Below are positions 19,395-30,426 of a stretch of 64,000 bases of DNA, piece by piece. The first letter of the stretch is position 1. The number at the start of each line of letters is the position of its first letter. The stretch is taken from the NCBI GenBank assembly GCA_963575745.1, contig CAUYUJ010000774.1, positions 1 to 64,000 of the forward strand, written 5' to 3'. The stretch comes from Prorocentrum cordatum. Taxonomy: Eukaryota > Sar > Dinophyceae > Prorocentrales > Prorocentraceae. The position numbers and the translations under genes are program-made. Below the pieces are notes generated by a model. That model worked only from the letters and a program-made list of their open reading frames with translations, made no database searches and had not been told where the DNA came from.

Positions 19395-20170
19395 GCAACA
19401 TCGTCGATTCAACTTGGGTTCACGCTGGTGCTCCCCTCTTCTCCCTCCTCCTCCTCTTCCCCTCCCCCTCTTCCACCACTCCTTCTTCACCATCTCTCTC
19501 GCTCTCGAATCTCGATCCGCCTCATCCGCACCTCCTCCTACCCCCCTCCTCCCCCGCCCCTGCCCCTGGGTGGCGAAACCCTCCCTCCCATTTTGTCCGC
19601 CCTCTTCTCCCCTGCTTCCCCTCCTCCTCCTCCTCTCCTCCTCCCACTCTGGGCGGTGACTCCATGCTCCCCCTCCTCCTCCTCCTCCTCCTCCTTCTCC
19701 TCCTCCTCCTCCTCCTCCATCCTCCTCCTCCTCCTCCTCCTCCTCTCCTCCTCCTCCCTCCTCCTCCTCCTTCCTCCTCCTCCTCCTCCTCCTCCTCCTC
19801 CTCCTCCTCCTCTCCTCCTCCTCCTCCTCCTCCTCCTCCTCCTCCTCCTCCCTCCTCCTCCTCCTCCTCCTCCTCTCCTCCTCCTCCTCCTCCCCCTTCT
19901 CCCCCCGCCACTCCTCCTCCCCCTCCCACTCCCTCCTCTCCTGCCTCCTCCTCCTCCTCCTCCTCCTCCTCCTCCTGCGCACCTCCTCTCCTCCCCTCCT
20001 CCTCCTCCTCCTCCTCCATCCTCCTCCTCAGAAGAGAAGAAGACCATCCTCCTCCCCCTCCTCCCCCTCTCCCCCTCCTCCCCTCCTCCCCCTCCTCCCA
20101 CTCCTCCTCCTACTTCTCCTCTCTCCTCCTCCTCCTCCTCCTCCTCCTCCTCCTCCTCCTCCGCCTCCTC
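19395..20170. repeat. Very long (CTC)n tract with a shared leader
   Basis: Preceded by GCAACATCGTCGATTCAACT and TGGGTTCACGCTGGTGCTC. A close relative of this leader precedes the (CTC)n tract at 32824. About 735 bp of CTC/CCT triplets with near-perfect stretches at 19740-19905. Confidence 0.93.
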
Positions 20171-20361
20171 CCCTCCTACGTCCACCTCCCCTTGGGAAGG
20201 ACCCCGGTGTCCTCGCTCACGCTCCACCTGGCCGCGTCGCCGCTGGGGAGCGGGACCAAGCCGGGACATGCCCCCCCCGCCCCCGCCCCCCTTGGGCCCT
20301 CGGGGGGGACACTCGGGCGCCCCACCGCCCCCCACGGCCGCTCCTGTCTCGGGGGGGGGAA

Positions 20362-20432
20362 AACAAAAAACACTATAAAAAAAGGAAAAAAAAAAAAAAA
20401 AGAAAGTAAGAAAAAAAAAAAAGAAAAACAGG
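20362..20432. repeat. A-rich tract
   Basis: A-runs of up to 16 in otherwise GC-rich DNA, following a C/G-rich island (20270-20355). Confidence 0.9.
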
Positions 20433-20449
20433 TGCGGAGGGAGCGCCGT

Positions 20450-20690
20450 GGACGACGGCGAAGAAGACGGGGACGAGGAGGAGGGACGACGATGACGAGG
20501 ACGAGGGGAGCGGGCGGAGGAAGCGTCGCGGACGAGGACGAGGGCGAGGGACGACGAGGAGCAGGAAGAGGAGGAGGAGGAGGAGGCGAAGAAGGAGGAG
20601 GAGGAAGGGGAGGAGTAGCAGGACAGGAGCGGTGATAAGCACGAGGAGGAGGAGGAGGAGGAGGAGGAGGAGGAGAGCCCGAGGAGACGG
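20450..20690. repeat. GGA/GAC-rich purine tract
   Basis: Imperfect GGACGA and GGA triplets; perfect (GGA)n at about 20643-20675. Confidence 0.88.
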
Positions 20691-20857
20691 AGGAGGCCAA
20701 GAAGGACGGGGAGGAGACACTCATTGTGCCCACCGATCCTTTCCACTTCAATATTCCTGCATCTCCTCGCCCACCTCTTCCCCCCAGTCCTCCTTGTCTT
20801 CCTCGTCATCCTCATCCTTCACGTTCTTCCGCTTTCTCCCAGTCCTCCTTGTCCTCA

Positions 20858-20882
20858 TCGTCGAAGGACAGGCCCGACTTAA
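20858..20882. mobile_element. Solo right terminus of a family A element
   Basis: GGACAGGCCCGACTTAA matches the family A right end. No left end was found nearby. Confidence 0.5.
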
Positions 20883-20935
20883 CCCTAGATACCTTCAGCC
20901 ATGCAGGAGGGAATATCAGTCAGTACAGAAGGGGG

Positions 20936-21092
20936 GCATTGGACAAGGAACCCTTGGATCAGGAATCCAGGGTCTGGAAGCTGATGAAGCTCGGATCGTT
21001 GACCGGCCACGGAAAATCATCGCCGCCCTCAGCAGACGAGGAACCCTGCGGGGCCCAGGGCCTCCTGGGCACTTTCCTTCACGAACGCCCCC
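20936..21092. mobile_element. TIR element family N, copy 1
   Basis: GGGGCATTGGACAAGGAACC at the left and AAGGAAAGTGCCCAGG-type complement at the right. Copy 2 at 57638-57796 shares TCTGGA, ATCGCCGCCCTCA and CCTCCTGGGCACTTTCCTT. Confidence 0.65.
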
Positions 21093-21535
21093 CCCCACCG
21101 TCTTCGGTGCGAGCCGCGTGTCCTCGTGCGCGGCAGGCTTGGAGGCAGGCCCTCGGGCGCGTGAACAACAACGCCTGCCAGAGGCAGGAAGGACGGCCCG
21201 CACTGACCCCCAGCGGGACGGCCAAGAGGGGGAACCAAACCGCCCGCTCGCACGCGGTCGATGCTGTCCCGGGAAGAAAGATGGGGGGAGCGAAGAACGC
21301 TGCAGATCCGCAGGGGGAGGAGGAGAAAAAGGAGGGCGAGGGAGGGAGGGAGGGGCCCCAGGCACAGCGACAACCCAGATGCTTCCAACAAGCTATCTCC
21401 GAAACGGCTGTGCCGGAATGACACCTGCGCCACCCCCCAAAAACCGTAAACGTGCAAAACGTGCCTTCTCACAAGGAACCGCGGATTGCTCATCGGACAC
21501 TCGAACGCGCTCCTCCTCCCCAGGGGACCCAGACA
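21093..21535. other. Spacer, no gene recognised
   Basis: Open frames on both strands, none with a recognisable domain. Confidence 0.35.
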
Positions 21536-21862
21536 TCCGGCATCTCGATGTTTCAAGACAGGGGCCCGCGACCTCTGCTCTGATTCCCTAGACGGTTTTC
21601 CGAGGGAGCCCACATAAGGACGTACGCGCCCAACCGCGCACAAGAGCACGGCCCTCCAGTCCGCGAGACCAGCCGCGTGGTACGAACGCTCGCGCAAGGC
21701 GTACGCTCGAAACCAGCGTGGATCCATGTACGTGTACGTCCTTCTGTCGCTCTTGATGTTCCTCCCGAATGGCTTTTTGAAGGTCCCGGGGCCAGGCAAA
21801 GGGCCCAGAGGCCGAAACCGAGGAGCCACCTCGACCTCGATGTTTTCGAGACGCTGGATGCC
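21536..21862. mobile_element. TIR element family H, copy 1
   Basis: Left CCGGCATCTCGATGTTTCAA followed by GGGGCCCGCGACCTCT; right CGATGTTTTCGAGACGCTGG followed by ATGCC, an inverted repeat of about 30 bp. A shorter copy is at 46151-46328. Confidence 0.6.
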
Positions 21863-21899
21863 AGGGAACGCGCTGCCGCGTGCGGGAAAGGCGCCCCAC

Positions 21900-22051
21900 G
21901 ACGCCGCCGCCGCCGCCGCCATCGTCGTCGTCGTTGCCGCAACCGCCGCTATCGTCGTCGTCGTCGTCGCCGCCGCCGCAGTCGTCGTCGTCGCCGTCGT
22001 CGTCGTCGACGTCGAAGCCGTCGCCGCCGCCGTCGTCGCCGTCGTCGTCGT

Positions 22052-22098
<47 letters not shown>

Positions 22099-22131
22099 CC
22101 GCCGCAGTCGTCGTCGTCGTCGTCGTCGCCG

Positions 22132-22220
<89 letters not shown>

Positions 22221-22250
22221 TTCGTCGTCGCTGTCGTCGTCGTCGTCGCC
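21900..22250. repeat. (GTC)n/(GCC)n tract
   Basis: About 350 bp of GTC and GCC triplets. Poly-Val, Ser, Arg or Asp frames are by-products. Confidence 0.97.
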
Positions 22251-22404
22251 CGCGCGCGCTGCCGCCGCCCGCTGCGCGGGGGTCGCCTCGCCAGCGGTGC
22301 GCGCGCCGGGCGCGCCGCCCTCGGGCCCGGCGAGCCGGGCGCCCTTGGCGGCAGGCTGGCCCTTGCCGCCCGCGCCTGTGCGGGGCCGGCTTCACGCAGC
22401 CGGC

Positions 22405-22407
22405 GCA

Positions 22408-22506
<99 letters not shown>

Positions 22507-22565
22507 GTCAGCGGCGGCGGCGGCGTCTTCGTCAGCGTCGTCGTCTTCGTCGTCGTCGTCGTCGC
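22405..22565. repeat. (GTC)n tract
   Basis: GTC triplets with a GCG cluster near 22510. Separated from the previous tract by a 150-bp GC-rich segment with GGGCGCGCC-type words. Confidence 0.96.
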
Positions 22566-22794
22566 GACGTCGTTCGTGGCAGTCGTGCCTGTTGGGGCGT
22601 GGCGCTCTTCGCCCGCCTGGCTGAGGGGGGAGCTTTGGGACACTACCAGGCGCACAAACCACTGCTCTCGCATCGCGTTCGATGATCGGAAGGCGCCTTT
22701 GGGCCCGCACTATAAAAGCCACTCCGGCAGAAGGTCACTCTTACGTGTAGCCGAGGGGGGGGCGGCTGGGTGACGGCGACGCTGGGGACTGGAC

Positions 22795-22985
22795 GACGAT
22801 GACGCCGACGCCGACGCCGACGCCGAAGCCAACACCGACGCCGACGCCAATGCCGACGCCGAAGCCGATGCCAAAGCCGACAGCGACGGCGACGGCGAAG
22901 GCGACGGCGACGGCGACGACGACAGCGACGGCGACGACGACGGCGACGGCGACGACGACGACGGCGAAACCACCACTGCGGCGGC
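22795..22985. repeat. (GACGCC)n/(GACGGC)n tract
   Basis: Hexamer-like alternation of GAC with GCC, GGC or AGC triplets. Confidence 0.95.
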
Positions 22986-23117
22986 GGCGGCGGTGAGCCT
23001 TCGTGGCAATCGCTGTGGACCTCCGCTGCCCTATCGTAAACGTACTGTTCCATCCAGAGGTCGTCCAGATTCGACGAAGTCCGGACGAGATGCTCAAAAT
23101 CGCAAAATATCCTGGGA

Positions 23118-23277
23118 TTGGGTCGGGCATGTCCTCCTAAGGGCGGAGTTTGGAAGACAAACCAGCAATAGTCAAAACTTGTTTGAAGATAGTTCATACA
23201 TTGTATGAAAATCGCCCCGGACTTTTTTACACACTGTTTTTCAATATTCTTCCCGTAGAGGGACATGTTCGACTGAA
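23118..23277. mobile_element. TIR element family A, copy 3
   Basis: TTGGGTCGGGCATGTCCTCC to GTAGAGGGACATGTTCGACT with AATAGTCAAA inside. Flanked by TCCTGGGA/TCCTGGGG, an 8-bp duplication with one mismatch. Confidence 0.78.
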
Positions 23278-24384
23278 TCCTGGGGCCCTCTGAGGCTTTC
23301 GTGAAGGACCACACCAGGGCGAGGCTCCCCGGACAGCCTCGGGTCACACAAGGAGTCCCTGACAGATCCTGGCGTCTCGATTTCTGTTCGAACTGGTGTG
23401 TTTCGCCTCGATTTGAGCCCCGGGGCCCTCACAGATGAAAGCCGGCCCGTAGCATAAGGATGGTCGATAGGGATGCAAGGGTCCTGGACGCCCATTGCGA
23501 AGCTCTTCGAGCGGAGCACGGCCAACGAAAGTGGCCCAGGATGTACCGAGGCGGCAAGGATGCAAAGGTATCCTTAGATTCATGTTGTTCCCGTCCTACT
23601 TGTAGTGACCGCATTCCAGAAATAATTTCGAGCACCCGGAAAAGTGTCAAAAGAGTGTCGAAACAGTGTCGAAACAGTGTCGGGCGAGTGTCTCCCAGGG
23701 CCCGACATGTGAAAATCCTCGAGCTTCGGCACCTGTTTCCTGGTGCTCGAACTTCTTTCTGGCGATCGAGGCTAAGGTGGGCTGGAACATCATACCCTGA
23801 GGAAGGACGCACATACTTGCTACGCGGGTCGACCGTATGTGGCCCGAAAAGAGACGCAACGAACTCGGGTCCGGGGCTCTGGCCAGGACTGTTTGCGATG
23901 CTGCACCTTGACTTGCTGCGTCGGCTCCCAGGGACACCCGGGCGCCGCGGGACCAGACCACCCGAACACGGCGGGCTGTTCTGGGGCAACTTTCGGCTGC
24001 CTGGGGCCCTCGCCAGGCCCGAGGACGGCCAAACAGACTACTCGTCGGCATGAAGAACAGGTGTCGTGGGGGAAGCCACTTTGCGCAGAGACCACGGCGT
24101 CGAGTGTCTGAGGTTTCCTTCCGGGCGCTCCGGCGGGGGAGGGCGGGCACCGAGGGGAGGGGGGCTCGCTGCGGGCTTCGGGCGAGGATCAACACATCGG
24201 GGATGTCTGGGGCATGGCGAGTTGCAGCTTTTCATTCTGCTAATACCTGGTTGCGTTACGTGTTTTCGAGGCAACATGCTCCAACTGTTCCTTGAGAACC
24301 ATGCTGTTCAGAATTCATGTCAACCTGTCAGCGTCTGAAACTGGTTCGACAGGGGAAGCAAGGGCACCTCGATTCAGCTCCGTG
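23278..24384. other. Unique stretch, no gene recognised
   Basis: Holds an AGTGTCGAAAC minisatellite (23645-23695). Several open frames of 90-190 codons on both strands show no family motifs. Confidence 0.35.
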
Positions 24385-24452
24385 TACCAGGCGCCGCGGC
24401 CGTTCCAGAGCGCTCCGGGACGCTCTGAGAAAACTCTGGGACGCTCTGGACC
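24385..24452. mobile_element. Element family M, copy 3 (fragment)
   Basis: GGCGCCGCGGCCGTTCCAGA then AGCGCTCCGGGACGCTCT and a second GGGACGCTCT, abutting family C. Confidence 0.5.
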
Positions 24453-24454
24453 TA

Positions 24455-24630
24455 CCGACGGGGCGTTGACCTAAGGACCCCTAAATAAGGAACGAGGCCC
24501 CTTTTTTCCATAAGTTAAACTTCGACTTCCCATCGAACACATAAGGAAAACCTGAGGCAAGCTGCGAAACAATTAAGGAACATGGAGCCCCTCCCCAACG
24601 AAAAGGGTTCCTTCTTCAGCGCCCCGGCTG
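24455..24630. mobile_element. TIR element family C, copy 2
   Basis: 176 bp, same interior as the other C copies (GGGCGTTGACCTAAGGA, CCCAACGAAAAGGGTTCC), flanked by TA. The left terminus is mutated to CCGACGGGGC. Confidence 0.82.
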
Positions 24631-25029
24631 TATGCATCCTGGTCCCAGCCCCTCTCGGAAGAAGGCCAAAGCCGGGGCAAACGGTGGTGCTGGTCAGCGG
24701 GCCGGTCTGGGCTCCGGCTTCTGCGGCAATCCGTTCCCGATCCGAGCAGATTCGCAGACCACGCTCGCCTGCAACGTCGCATCGCACCACGCCGTCGCGG
24801 GCTGCCCGCCCCTGGAAACGGCATACGGGTCAGCCATTCCTGCTGGACGTGCCCCTTCTCCTCCCCCCCTGGAGTTTTTTGGGAAGGGCTCCAGGGAGGA
24901 CACAGGAACCCGATCCCCTCCCGTTCCCTCTCACCCCCGAGTTTTTTGTTTTTCCTCAAACAGCTTGCTGAACGAGGTGCAATTGTGATAGAAGCTAACT
25001 CCGGCAGAAAAAACTCCAAGCAAAGATGT
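24631..25029. other. Spacer, no gene seen
   Basis: Contains a weak family D-like segment near 24770 (CAACGTCGCATCGCACCACG). Nothing else recognised. Confidence 0.35.
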
Positions 25030-26015
25030 CCCCAACAAAAATTTGGTGGTCCGGGCCGTTTCGCCTGAGACATCCTCGCAACCCTCGTTTCTGAGTTGTC
25101 TGGGATTGGGCGTTTCGCGTGAGACATCCTCGAAACTCTGAGTTCCCAGATGCCGCGCGCGAGGTGGTCTGGCCCGTGTCGCACTGAGACATCCTCCAAA
25201 CTTTGAGCTCCCAGATGCCGCGCGAGAGGTGGTCCTGCCCGTATCGCCTGAGACATCCTCGCAACTCTGAGCTCTGAGATGCCGTGCGCGAGGTGGTCTG
25301 GCGCGTTTCGCCTGAGACATCCTCGGAACTCTGACCTCGGAGATGCCGCGCGAGACGTGGTCTTGCCCGTTTCGCCTGAGACATCCTCCAAACTCTGAGC
25401 CCTGATATGCCGTGCGCGAGGTGGTCTGGCCCGTTTTGCCTGAGACACCCTCGCAACTCTGCGCTCTCTGATGCCGCGCGAGAGGTGGTCCGGCCCGTTT
25501 CGCTTGAGACATCCTCCAAACTCTGAGCCCCAACATCCCCCCAAGAGGTGGTCTGGCCTGTTTCACTTGAAATATCCTTGCACTTTTGCATTCCGACATG
25601 CCGCGCGCGAGGTGGTCCGGCCCGTTTCGTGTGAGACGTCCTCGAAACTCTGAGCTCTGAGATGCCGCGCGCGAGGTGGTCTGGCCCGTTTCGCCTGAGA
25701 CATCCTCCAAACTCTGAGCTCTGAGATGCCGCGCGAGAGGTGGTCCGGCGCGTTTCGCCTGAGACATCCTCGGAACTCTGACCTCGGAGATGCCGCGCGA
25801 GTTGGTCCGGCCCGTTTCGCCTGAGACATCCTCCAAACTCTGAGCTCCCAAATGCCGCGCGAGAGGTGGACCTGCCCGTATCGCCTGAGACATCCTCGCA
25901 ACTCTGAGCTCTGAGATGCCGTGCGCAAGGTGGTCCAGCCCGTTTCGCACAAGACATTCTCGCAACTCTGAGGTCCCAGATGCCGCGCAAGAGGTGATCC
26001 AGCCTGGGGGCCCAG
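25030..26015. repeat. 64-bp satellite array
   Basis: About 15 units of roughly 64 bp: TTTCGCCTGAGACATCCTCG, AACTCTGAGCTC, GAGATGCCGCGCGAG and AGGTGGTCCGGCCCG. The first unit is shorter (54 bp). Three minus-strand frames are largely open because stops are rare in the unit. Confidence 0.92.
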
Positions 26016-26476
26016 AAGACCACATGTTACATATCCCCCCTGGGACCCTGGGAGCCCAAGGAGGCCCCAGAGAGCTTCAGGAGGCCGCAGGACGCCCAGG
26101 ACAGGCCCCAGGGGTCCCCAGGAGATTCCCAGGAGGCTCCCAGGAGGCCCCCTATCAGAACGTGTCAAGTCAATACACATCCGGTATCGATTCGTTGATT
26201 TTTCCTGCTCTTGTGGCCCCTCCATTTGGGGGGGTCCAGACGGCCACATGTTAGATATCCCCCCCTGGGCAAATAAGAAAAATTAAAGAAAAAAAAAAAC
26301 ACAAAAAAAAAATAAGTCAAAAAAGGGATACAAAAAAAAAATAAAAAATAAACAAAAAAACGGGAAAGTAAAAACGACGAGAGGCTTCAGGAAACCCCAG
26401 GTGGAGTTCACGAGGCCACAGGAGGCCCAGGAGGAAGCTCCAGGAGGTCCCCAGGAGGAGGCACCAGGAGGCACCA
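26016..26476. repeat. Degenerate AGGCCCCAGG repeats and an A-rich tract
   Basis: A CACATGTTA(C/G)ATATCCCCCC block occurs at 26022 and 26241. An A-rich tract fills 26270-26375. GGAGGCCCAGGAGG-like units flank it. No gene seen. Confidence 0.6.
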
Positions 26477-26660
26477 GGAGGCCCCCGCAACTCGGAGCTC
26501 TGAGACGCCGCGCTCGAGGTGGTCCGCCCGTTTCGCCTGAGACTTCCTCGCACCACGTTTCGCCCGAGACATCGTCGCAACTCTGGGGTCCGAGATGCCG
26601 CGCGCGAGGTGGTCCAGCCCGTTACGCTGGAGACATCCTCGCAACTCTAGGCTCCGAGAT
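26477..26660. repeat. Diverged 64-bp satellite units
   Basis: GAGACGCCGCGCTCGAGGTG and TTTCGCCTGAGACTTCCTCG blocks, about three units; another fragment at 26937-26992. Confidence 0.7.
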
Positions 26661-26676
26661 GCCGTTCGGGATGAAG

Positions 26677-26880
26677 AGGAGGTGGAGGAGAAGGAGGAGG
26701 ATAGGAGAAAGGGGGAGGAGGGGAGGTAGGAGGAAAAAAGGATGAGGAAGATGGGAAAGGGAGAAGGACTAGGAATTAATGTGGATGAGGGAGCAGGCAT
26801 GAGAAGGGGGAATGCCGAAGAGGAGGAGGATGGCAGGAGGAGGAGGAGGAGGAGGAGGAGGAGGAGGGAGAAGGAAGGGA
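26677..26880. repeat. GGA-rich tract
   Basis: Imperfect GGA/AGG-rich, near-perfect at about 26818-26868. Confidence 0.88.
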
Positions 26881-26992
26881 ATTGCAGGAGAGGACCTAAT
26901 AGGAATCGAGTGTGACGTGGACTTGTCAGAACGTGTACGAGAGGTTGTCCGGCCCGTTTCGTTTGAGACATTCTTCCAATACTGAGCTCCAA

Positions 26993-27340
26993 GATGTCGC
27001 CAAAACTGAGCCTCTGACAGTGCCGACCCGACAGCATACTCGTCGACCAGGTGCGAGAGAGTACGACACCCTCTGGCACGAGCTTCCTGATAGGCATGCG
27101 TCACACAAAATTTCGTGTAAACATCTCATGTGCAAACATCATGTTATCATGTTCTGGCATGCCATGCCAGCCCGCGCCGGACGGGCACGCAATCGACCTT
27201 GGAAACCGCAATGGGTAAAAAAAACATGTTTGGATACACTGCACTCAGGCTATATGTTGTTTGATGGGGGGCGGCTTGGGAGGATCAGTCCCCAAGGGAG
27301 GTTCGGGCACTTTTCCGTCAAGGGGGATTCGGGGAACAAT
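26993..27340. other. Unique stretch, no gene seen
   Basis: No recognised motif. Confidence 0.4.
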
Positions 27341-27880
27341 CACCCTCCTCCTCCTCCTCCTCCTCCTCCTCCTCCTCCTGCTGCTCTTCTCCTCCTCCTC
27401 CTCCTCCTCCTCCTCCTCCTCCTCTTTCTCCTCCTGCTCCTCTTCTTCCTACTCCTCCTACTGCTCCTCCTCCTCTTCCTCTCCTCCTTCTTTGCTCCTC
27501 TCCTCCTCCTCCTCCTCCTCTCCTGCCTCTCCTCCTCCTCCTTCCCCTCCCCCTCTCCCCCTTCTCCCCCTCCTACTTCCTGCTCCTGCTCCGCTCCTCC
27601 TCTCTTCCTCCTCCTCCTCCTCCTCCTCCTCCTCCTCCTCCTCCTCCCTCTCCGCCTCCTCCTCCTCCCTCCTCCTCCTCCTCCTCCTCCTCACCTCCCT
27701 CCCCCTCCCCCCCTCCCCTCCCCTCACCCTTCCCCGCTCCACTCCTCCTGCCTCCTCCTCCTCCTCCTCCTCCTCCTGCTCCTCCTCCTCATCATCATCA
27801 TCATCATCCTCCTCCGCCTCTCTCCTCCTCCTCCTCCTCCTCCTCCTCCTCCTCCTCCTCCTCCTCCTCCTCTCGGGGAT
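27341..27880. repeat. Long (CTC)n tract
   Basis: 540 bp of CTC/CCT triplets with a short CAT run near 27791. Confidence 0.96.
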
Positions 27881-27885
27881 GGATT

Positions 27886-28367
27886 CGCAGGTCGGATCGA
27901 AGTGGACCCTGTGACGGCCTGATCTGTACTGCTACAGCGGAGGCCAGTCCACAAAAACCTTCCACAAGAGACCCGAACCTGAGACCCCAAGGCGTCCGTT
28001 GATTTCTGGCGTGGGCACGTCGCGCTTTCCATCGCAAAGCCATCGAAACCCAGGAAACCCAGGGCACCCTGGAGGCAAGCAGGATGTTTCTTGGCATGGG
28101 CCTCCACGGTACTGCTTTCAATGCGGGGGGCCCCGAATGGGAACGCGACTCGTGTACACCACCCCCACAAACACGCTGGTCCGGCACAAGACCGTGCAAA
28201 CGGGTGGCGTACGACTTGGCATCCGCTGGGGACGCGAATGCTGCACACCGCGCAGTGTACGCGCGCGGTGGCGGTGGCCATGAATCGCTCCCCAACCGAA
28301 CGTGCCGACCCTTTGCCCAAGGACGGCTTTCCATCCCGAGCAGGTTCTCAACGGCCCCATATGTGAG
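27886..28367. other. Unique stretch, no gene recognised
   Basis: Overlapping open frames of about 90-175 codons on both strands, none with a family motif. Confidence 0.35.
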
Positions 28368-28775
28368 CAGGGACCGACCGTCCCAGCATTCCTATAGTCC
28401 TACCATGAGATGTTCTTAGAACCCAAAGATGTTCTTCAGAACAATAACAATGTTCTTAGAACATAAGCCCGATGTGATAAAACAAGACAGTCCCCACCAG
28501 AAATGCTCTAAGAGCACTTCGTGGAAACCACAAAACAGGTTCTTAGAAATATTGTTTGGTAGGGCTACAGTCGGGGCGTTGACCTAAGGAACCCTAAATA
28601 AGGAACGAGGCCCCTTTTTTCCCATAAGCTACACCTCGATCTCCCATGGGAAACCTCATGAAAACCTAAGGCAAGCTGTAGAACAATCAAGGAACACCGA
28701 GCCACTCCCCAACGAAAAGGGTTCCTTCTTCAGCGCCCGACTGTATAGGCGGGCCAGGACGCTTCGCCACTGCTT
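28368..28775. mobile_element. TIR element family B, copy 2, with family C nested inside
   Basis: Same arms as 14169-14398, but the right arm is split after TAGGGCTA by a 176-bp family C element and resumes as TAGGCGGGCCAGGACGCTTC. Confidence 0.85.
28568..28743. mobile_element. TIR element family C, copy 3, nested in family B
   Basis: CAGTCGGGGCGTTGACCTAA to CAGCGCCCGACTG, with TA on both sides (28566-28567, 28744-28745). Removing it and one TA restores GGGCTATAGGCGGGCC, matching the uninterrupted B copies. Confidence 0.9.
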
Positions 28776-28942
28776 GGGGGGCGGAAATATACGGATACGT
28801 GTTGTCCCCGGACCTCTCTTGGGGTGCGTTCTGACCAGAATTTCGAGGCGAATCCAGCGGTGACAACGAGGATTCCCCAGGAGGACCAGGAAAGGCCGAA
28901 AACGAAGGGGGGCAACACGTATCCGTATCTTTTTCTCCCCCG
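28776..28942. mobile_element. TIR element family O
   Basis: ATACGGATACGTGTTGTCCC at the left and GGGCAACACGTATCCGTAT at the right form an inverted repeat of about 32 bp. It starts exactly where family B ends. Confidence 0.68.
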
Positions 28943-29528
28943 AACCGCTTGACATCGTCTGGCCCCGCGGGGGCCCCCGACGGCCGCAGCGGGCCACAGA
29001 CCCGCGGCCCTCTTCGTGTTGCTCTGCTCCCCCCCGCGACGCGCACGTGCCTGGCGCCGCCTCGGGCCTCGGGCGGCCGCTCGGGACGGCCCGGCCGCCC
29101 CCCGCAAGGCCCTCGGCGAGGCCTCGGCTGCCGGCGAGCGCCCCGCTCCTCTGGAAAGGCGAAGCGATCACCCACGAAGACGCCCGAAGACCCCGAGGCT
29201 CCACCCCGAGACCCGATCTCGCGAAGAAGATGCAGCATCGTGGGGACAAACATGCCGCACCGCGAAACGCCTCGACCTGAGCCCCAGACTCCACCACTCT
29301 CGGGCGTTCCTCGAGCCGGATCGATCTGTGCTGGCCCCAGGCCCGAAACGGAGCACAAGCGAGCCTCGAGAGAGGTCGAGGCGGCGGTGCTCGAGCCTCG
29401 AGAGGACGAGGCTCGAGCCCCGCTCGTCCGCCTCGATCTCGGACCGCAGCGCTGGCATCCAGGCCGTAGGCCTGGATTCTCTGCCTCGCGGCGGTGGCGC
29501 CGACGCGCCCGCCCGCCCTCCCCGTCCC
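28943..29528. other. GC-rich stretch, no gene recognised
   Basis: Frames are open on both strands because of high GC. A CTCGAG-rich palindromic patch lies at 29376-29440. Confidence 0.35.
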
Positions 29529-29960
29529 TCCTCCTCCTCCTCCTCCTCCTCCTCCTCCTCCTCCTCCTCCTCCTCCTCCCTCCGCTTCCTCCCGCCCTCC
29601 CCCCTCCGACGGGGGGCGGCGAGGCGCGCCTCCGCCCGACAGCGGTATGCGGCTCTCCGCCCGCCACTCGTCCTCGCACGCCGCGCGCGGGCGCGCCGCC
29701 ATCGCCGCCGCCGCCGCCGCCGCCGCCGCAAACGCCGCCGTCACCGCCGCCGCCGCCGCCGCCGCCGCTGCGGCCGTCTTCGTGGCCGCCGCCGCAGCCG
29801 CCGCCATTGCCGCCGTCGTGGTGATATGAGTCGTGGTGGTCGTCGTCGTCGACGTCGCCGTCGTCGCCGTCGACGTCGCCGTCGCCGTCGGTTTCTCCGC
29901 CTTCGCCTTTGTCGCGGTCGTGGTCGAAGTCGTGATCGTAGTCGTGTTCGTGGTCGCGGT
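29529..29960. repeat. (CTC)n, (GCC)n and (GTC)n tracts
   Basis: CTC at 29529-29580, GCC at about 29697-29815, and GTC/GTG-rich at 29830-29960, with a short GC-rich spacer. Confidence 0.93.
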
Positions 29961-29974
29961 TGTCGTCTTGTCGT

Positions 29975-30295
29975 CGTCCTCCTACTCCTCCTCCTCCACC
30001 TCCGCCTCCTCGTCTTTGCTCATCGCTTCTCGCTCATCGCTCCTCCGCCACCGCTGCCTCGTCTTCCTCCTCCTCCTCCTCCTCCTCCTCCTCCTCCTCC
30101 TCCTCCTCATGATCTCCCTCCTCCCTCTTGCGCGTCGTTCCTTCGCTCCTCTCTCGATCTCTTCTCGCTCGCAGCACGTCTGCCACCGCTTCCTCCTCCT
30201 CCTGCTCCTCCTCGTCGTCATCATCATCAGCATCAGCATCAGCATCAGCATCATCAGCATCAGCATCAGCACCAGCATCACAAACGTCATAATCG

Positions 30296-30331
<36 letters not shown>

Positions 30332-30332
30332 G

Positions 30333-30425
<93 letters not shown>
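29975..30425. repeat. Compound CTC/CAT tract with repeated spacer
   Basis: (CTC)n, then a spacer like TTGCTCATCGCTTCTCGCTC, (CTC)n, a related spacer ending GTCTGCCACCGCTTCCTCC, then CATCAG and a near-perfect (CAT)n of about 130 bp (30298-30425). Confidence 0.93.

Positions 30426-30426
<1 letters not shown>

Noticed and set aside
19538-20815. Minus-strand frame of over 400 codons rich in Glu, Gly and Arg
   Set aside because: Translation of (GGA)n and related triplets; no domain, and the other frames are open as well.
22705-22720. TATA-type promoter (ACTATAAAAG)
   Set aside because: No gene follows, and a similar segment occurs near 49855 as part of a dispersed repeat.
21949-22722. Poly-aspartate/arginine frame
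   Set aside because: Direct product of (GTC)n/(GAC)n triplets.
24931-26025. Two overlapping minus-strand frames of about 340-360 codons
   Set aside because: They translate the 64-bp satellite, whose unit contains few stops in any frame.
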